Assembly: GCA_032718475.1 (NCBI GenBank)
Contig: JAUCBJ010001936.1
Coordinates: 1-64,000, forward strand
DNA from: Nemertoderma westbladi
Lineage: Eukaryota; Xenacoelomorpha; Nemertodermatida; Nemertodermatidae
Direction: 5' to 3'
DNA: 64,000 bases
The position numbers and the translations under genes are program-made. The first letter of the stretch is position 1. Every line of letters begins with the position of its first letter. Shown here piece by piece: positions 62,201-64,000 of this stretch. The notes below the pieces were generated by a model that ran no database searches, was not told the origin of the DNA, and worked only from the letters and a program-made list of their open reading frames with translations.

Positions 62201-62644
62201 TTTGGTTTGCACAAACTTTATTTCATATAAGACCAATTTGCACAGATCACTTTTCACTTGCGGTCAAAATGCACCACAATCCGGAATCTGGGTTTCATCA
62301 GCGATCAATAATTTGTAGTTCCCCCTACCGTAGTTACTTTGTAAGAACATTAAAAAACATTTGATTGCAAATAATACGTAATTATATTATTCAATTAGAA
62401 GATAATAGTTGCAAATGTACATACATAATATTCTGACTATGTTACATAAGCAATGACAAACATTAAGCATTTAAATTAAAAAGAGGTAATTTAATTTAAT
62501 GGGGCGGTACACCACCTGGTGTCAAAAAATTGAAAAAATTTTTTTTTGCCGAATATTGTGTGAAATTTTATGTAGATTCCGAATCTGAAATCGGTTTTGT
62601 CATATCTCGATTGGATCTCGAGTTATACGTCTTTAACTGAGACC
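62201..62644. other. Spacer between two tandem repeat families
   Basis: AT-rich. The part from about 62500 (GGGGCGGTACACCACCTGGTG) leads into the 139-151 bp repeat and may be part of the same element. No gene. Confidence 0.4.
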
Positions 62645-63690
62645 ATGTTGACGGACAGACTGACAGACAGACCGACAGACAGTCTGGATAGGGTCAAAAG
62701 TGAAAACTGACAGCGGAAATGAAATCCTTGACCAGGAAAACCCCAATAGAGAGAATTTTAATTAGCTAATGTGATTCCTTATACTTTTGACGGACAGACT
62801 GACAGACAGACCGACAGACCGACAGACAGTCTGGATAGGGTCAAAAGTGAAAACTGACAGCGGAAATGAAATCCTTGACCAGGAAAACCCCCATAGAGAG
62901 AATTTTAATTAGCTAATGGGATTCCTTATACTTTTGACGGACAGACTGACAGACAGACCGACAGACCGACAGACAGTCTGGATAGGGTCAAAAGTGAAAA
63001 CTGACAGCGGAAATGAAATCCTTGACCAGGAAAACCCCCATAGAGAGAATTTTAATTAGCTAATGTGATTCCTTATATTTTCGACGGACAGACTGACAGA
63101 CAGACAGACCAACAGACCGACAGACGGTCTGGATAGGGTCAAAAGTGAAAACTGACAGCGGAAATGAAATCCTTGACCAGGAAAACCCCCATAGAGAGAA
63201 TTTTAATTAGCTAATGTGATTCCTTATACTTTTGACGGACAGACTGACAGACAGACCGACAGACAGTCTGGATAAGGTCAAAAGTGAAAACTGACAGCGG
63301 AAATGAAATCCTTGACCAGGAAAACCCCCATAGAGAGAATTTTAATTAGCTAATGTGATTCCTTATATTTTCGACGGACAGACTGACAGACAGACAGACC
63401 AACAGACCAACAGACAGTCTGCATAGGGTCAAAAGTGAAAACTGACAGCGGAAATGAAATCCTTGTCCAGGAAAACCCCCATAGCGAGAATTTTAATTAG
63501 CTTATGTGATTCCTTATACTTTTGACGGACAGACTGAAAGACAGACAGACCAACAGACCGACAGACAGTCTGGATAGGGTCAAAAGTGAAAACAGACAGC
63601 GGAAATGAAATCCTTGACCAGGAAAACCCCCATAGAGAAAATATTAATTAGCTGATGTGATTCCTTTTATTTTTGACGGACAGACAGACC
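62645..63690. repeat. Tandem repeat of 139-151 bp with internal GACA/GACC microsatellite (7 full copies plus a partial)
   Basis: Unit starts (GACGGACAGAC) lie near 62651, 62790, 62937, 63084, 63235, 63374, 63525 and 63676. Each unit has a variable (GACAGACC)n stretch, then GTCTGGATAGGGTCAAAAGT, AAACTGACAGCGGAAATGAA, ATCCTTGACCAGGAAAACCC and ATTTTAATTAGCTAATGTGA. Length differences between units come mainly from the GACA/GACC stretch. Non-coding. Confidence 0.92.
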
Positions 63691-63828
63691 GACTTGTGAA
63701 TGTACAGTACTGTAGTTTGAAGATGCTAAATAAAGTATGTATATATAGGCTTTTAGTTAGAACTACTTCAGTCCAAATGTTTCACTATTGTGCTACCTAC
63801 CGGTATCTGTTATTAACCCTTTCGGTAT

Positions 63829-63886
63829 CATGGCACACACGTCTGTTCCATGGGTATTGCGCCATGACACACACGTCTGTTCCATG
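63829..63886. repeat. 34-bp near-duplicate around CACACACGTCTGTTCCATG
   Basis: CATGGCACACACGTCTGTTC and CATGACACACACGTCTGTTC start at 63829 and 63863. Both are followed by CATG. A small local duplication with no other meaning visible. Confidence 0.7.
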
Positions 63887-64000
63887 ACATTTATTCGATT
63901 TCTAAGAAGGGAAAATGTTGCTGGACTCTTAACTACATGCTTCTATATGTTAGCGGCGCATTTCAGCTTGTATCTACTGTAATTTAACTACGGTCGGCCT

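Overview
Eukaryotic, almost certainly animal, DNA. The window carries a spliced mitochondrial citrate carrier gene, SINE/LINE/Copia-type retroelements, DNA-transposon relics, AT-rich spacers and very long minisatellite arrays. The frequent TAGGCCTA and CCGGTA words in the unique DNA remind me of echinoderm or related marine-invertebrate genomes, but that is a weak impression. There are no prokaryotic operons, ribosome binding sites or CRISPR arrays.

Layout. 1-2600: spacer with a possible terminal exon, a tRNA-like element, a MITE candidate and a dead LINE. 2623-7548 (+): a 1641-residue, largely disordered, acidic protein in one exon. It has 16 perfect-length 11-residue repeats and ends in a motif that looks like the RAD51-binding tail of RAD51AP1/RAD51AP2. 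7.5-14.9 kb: spacer with tRNA-derived SINEs arranged as fold-backs, two more copies of the same LINE, and a 931-bp hAT-like non-autonomous element. 14.93-27.93 kb: a 13-kb array of a 39-bp repeat, each unit carrying an E-box CACGTG. 27.99-57.38 kb (-): a complete six-exon SLC25A1-type citrate carrier (318 aa). Its introns hold a 36-bp minisatellite (intron 4), about 12 kb of a 63-bp minisatellite (intron 3), an intact Copia retrotransposon inserted in that minisatellite, and LINE fragments (introns 2 and 5). 59.1-60.4 kb (-): a coiled-coil protein with a UBAN-like segment (NEMO/optineurin/ABIN class). 61.8-63.7 kb: two further tandem repeat families.

How it fits together. The citrate carrier is the anchor gene. 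I reconstructed all five splice junctions by hand. All junctions are GT-AG, phases agree, and the total coding length is 957 nt. Three unrelated minisatellites (39, 63 and 36 bp) sit inside or against this one gene. The 63-bp array starts about 14 bp after one splice donor, and the 39-bp array starts about 30 bp after the gene's poly(A) signal. The long open frames in these arrays follow from periods divisible by three and are not genes.

The most noteworthy items are the repeat-swollen carrier gene, the E-box satellite, the apparently new Copia insertion with identical LTRs and a half-tRNA primer site, the RAD51AP-like protein, and the UBAN-like protein with a changed core residue. All family calls are from reading the sequence; no database search was possible.
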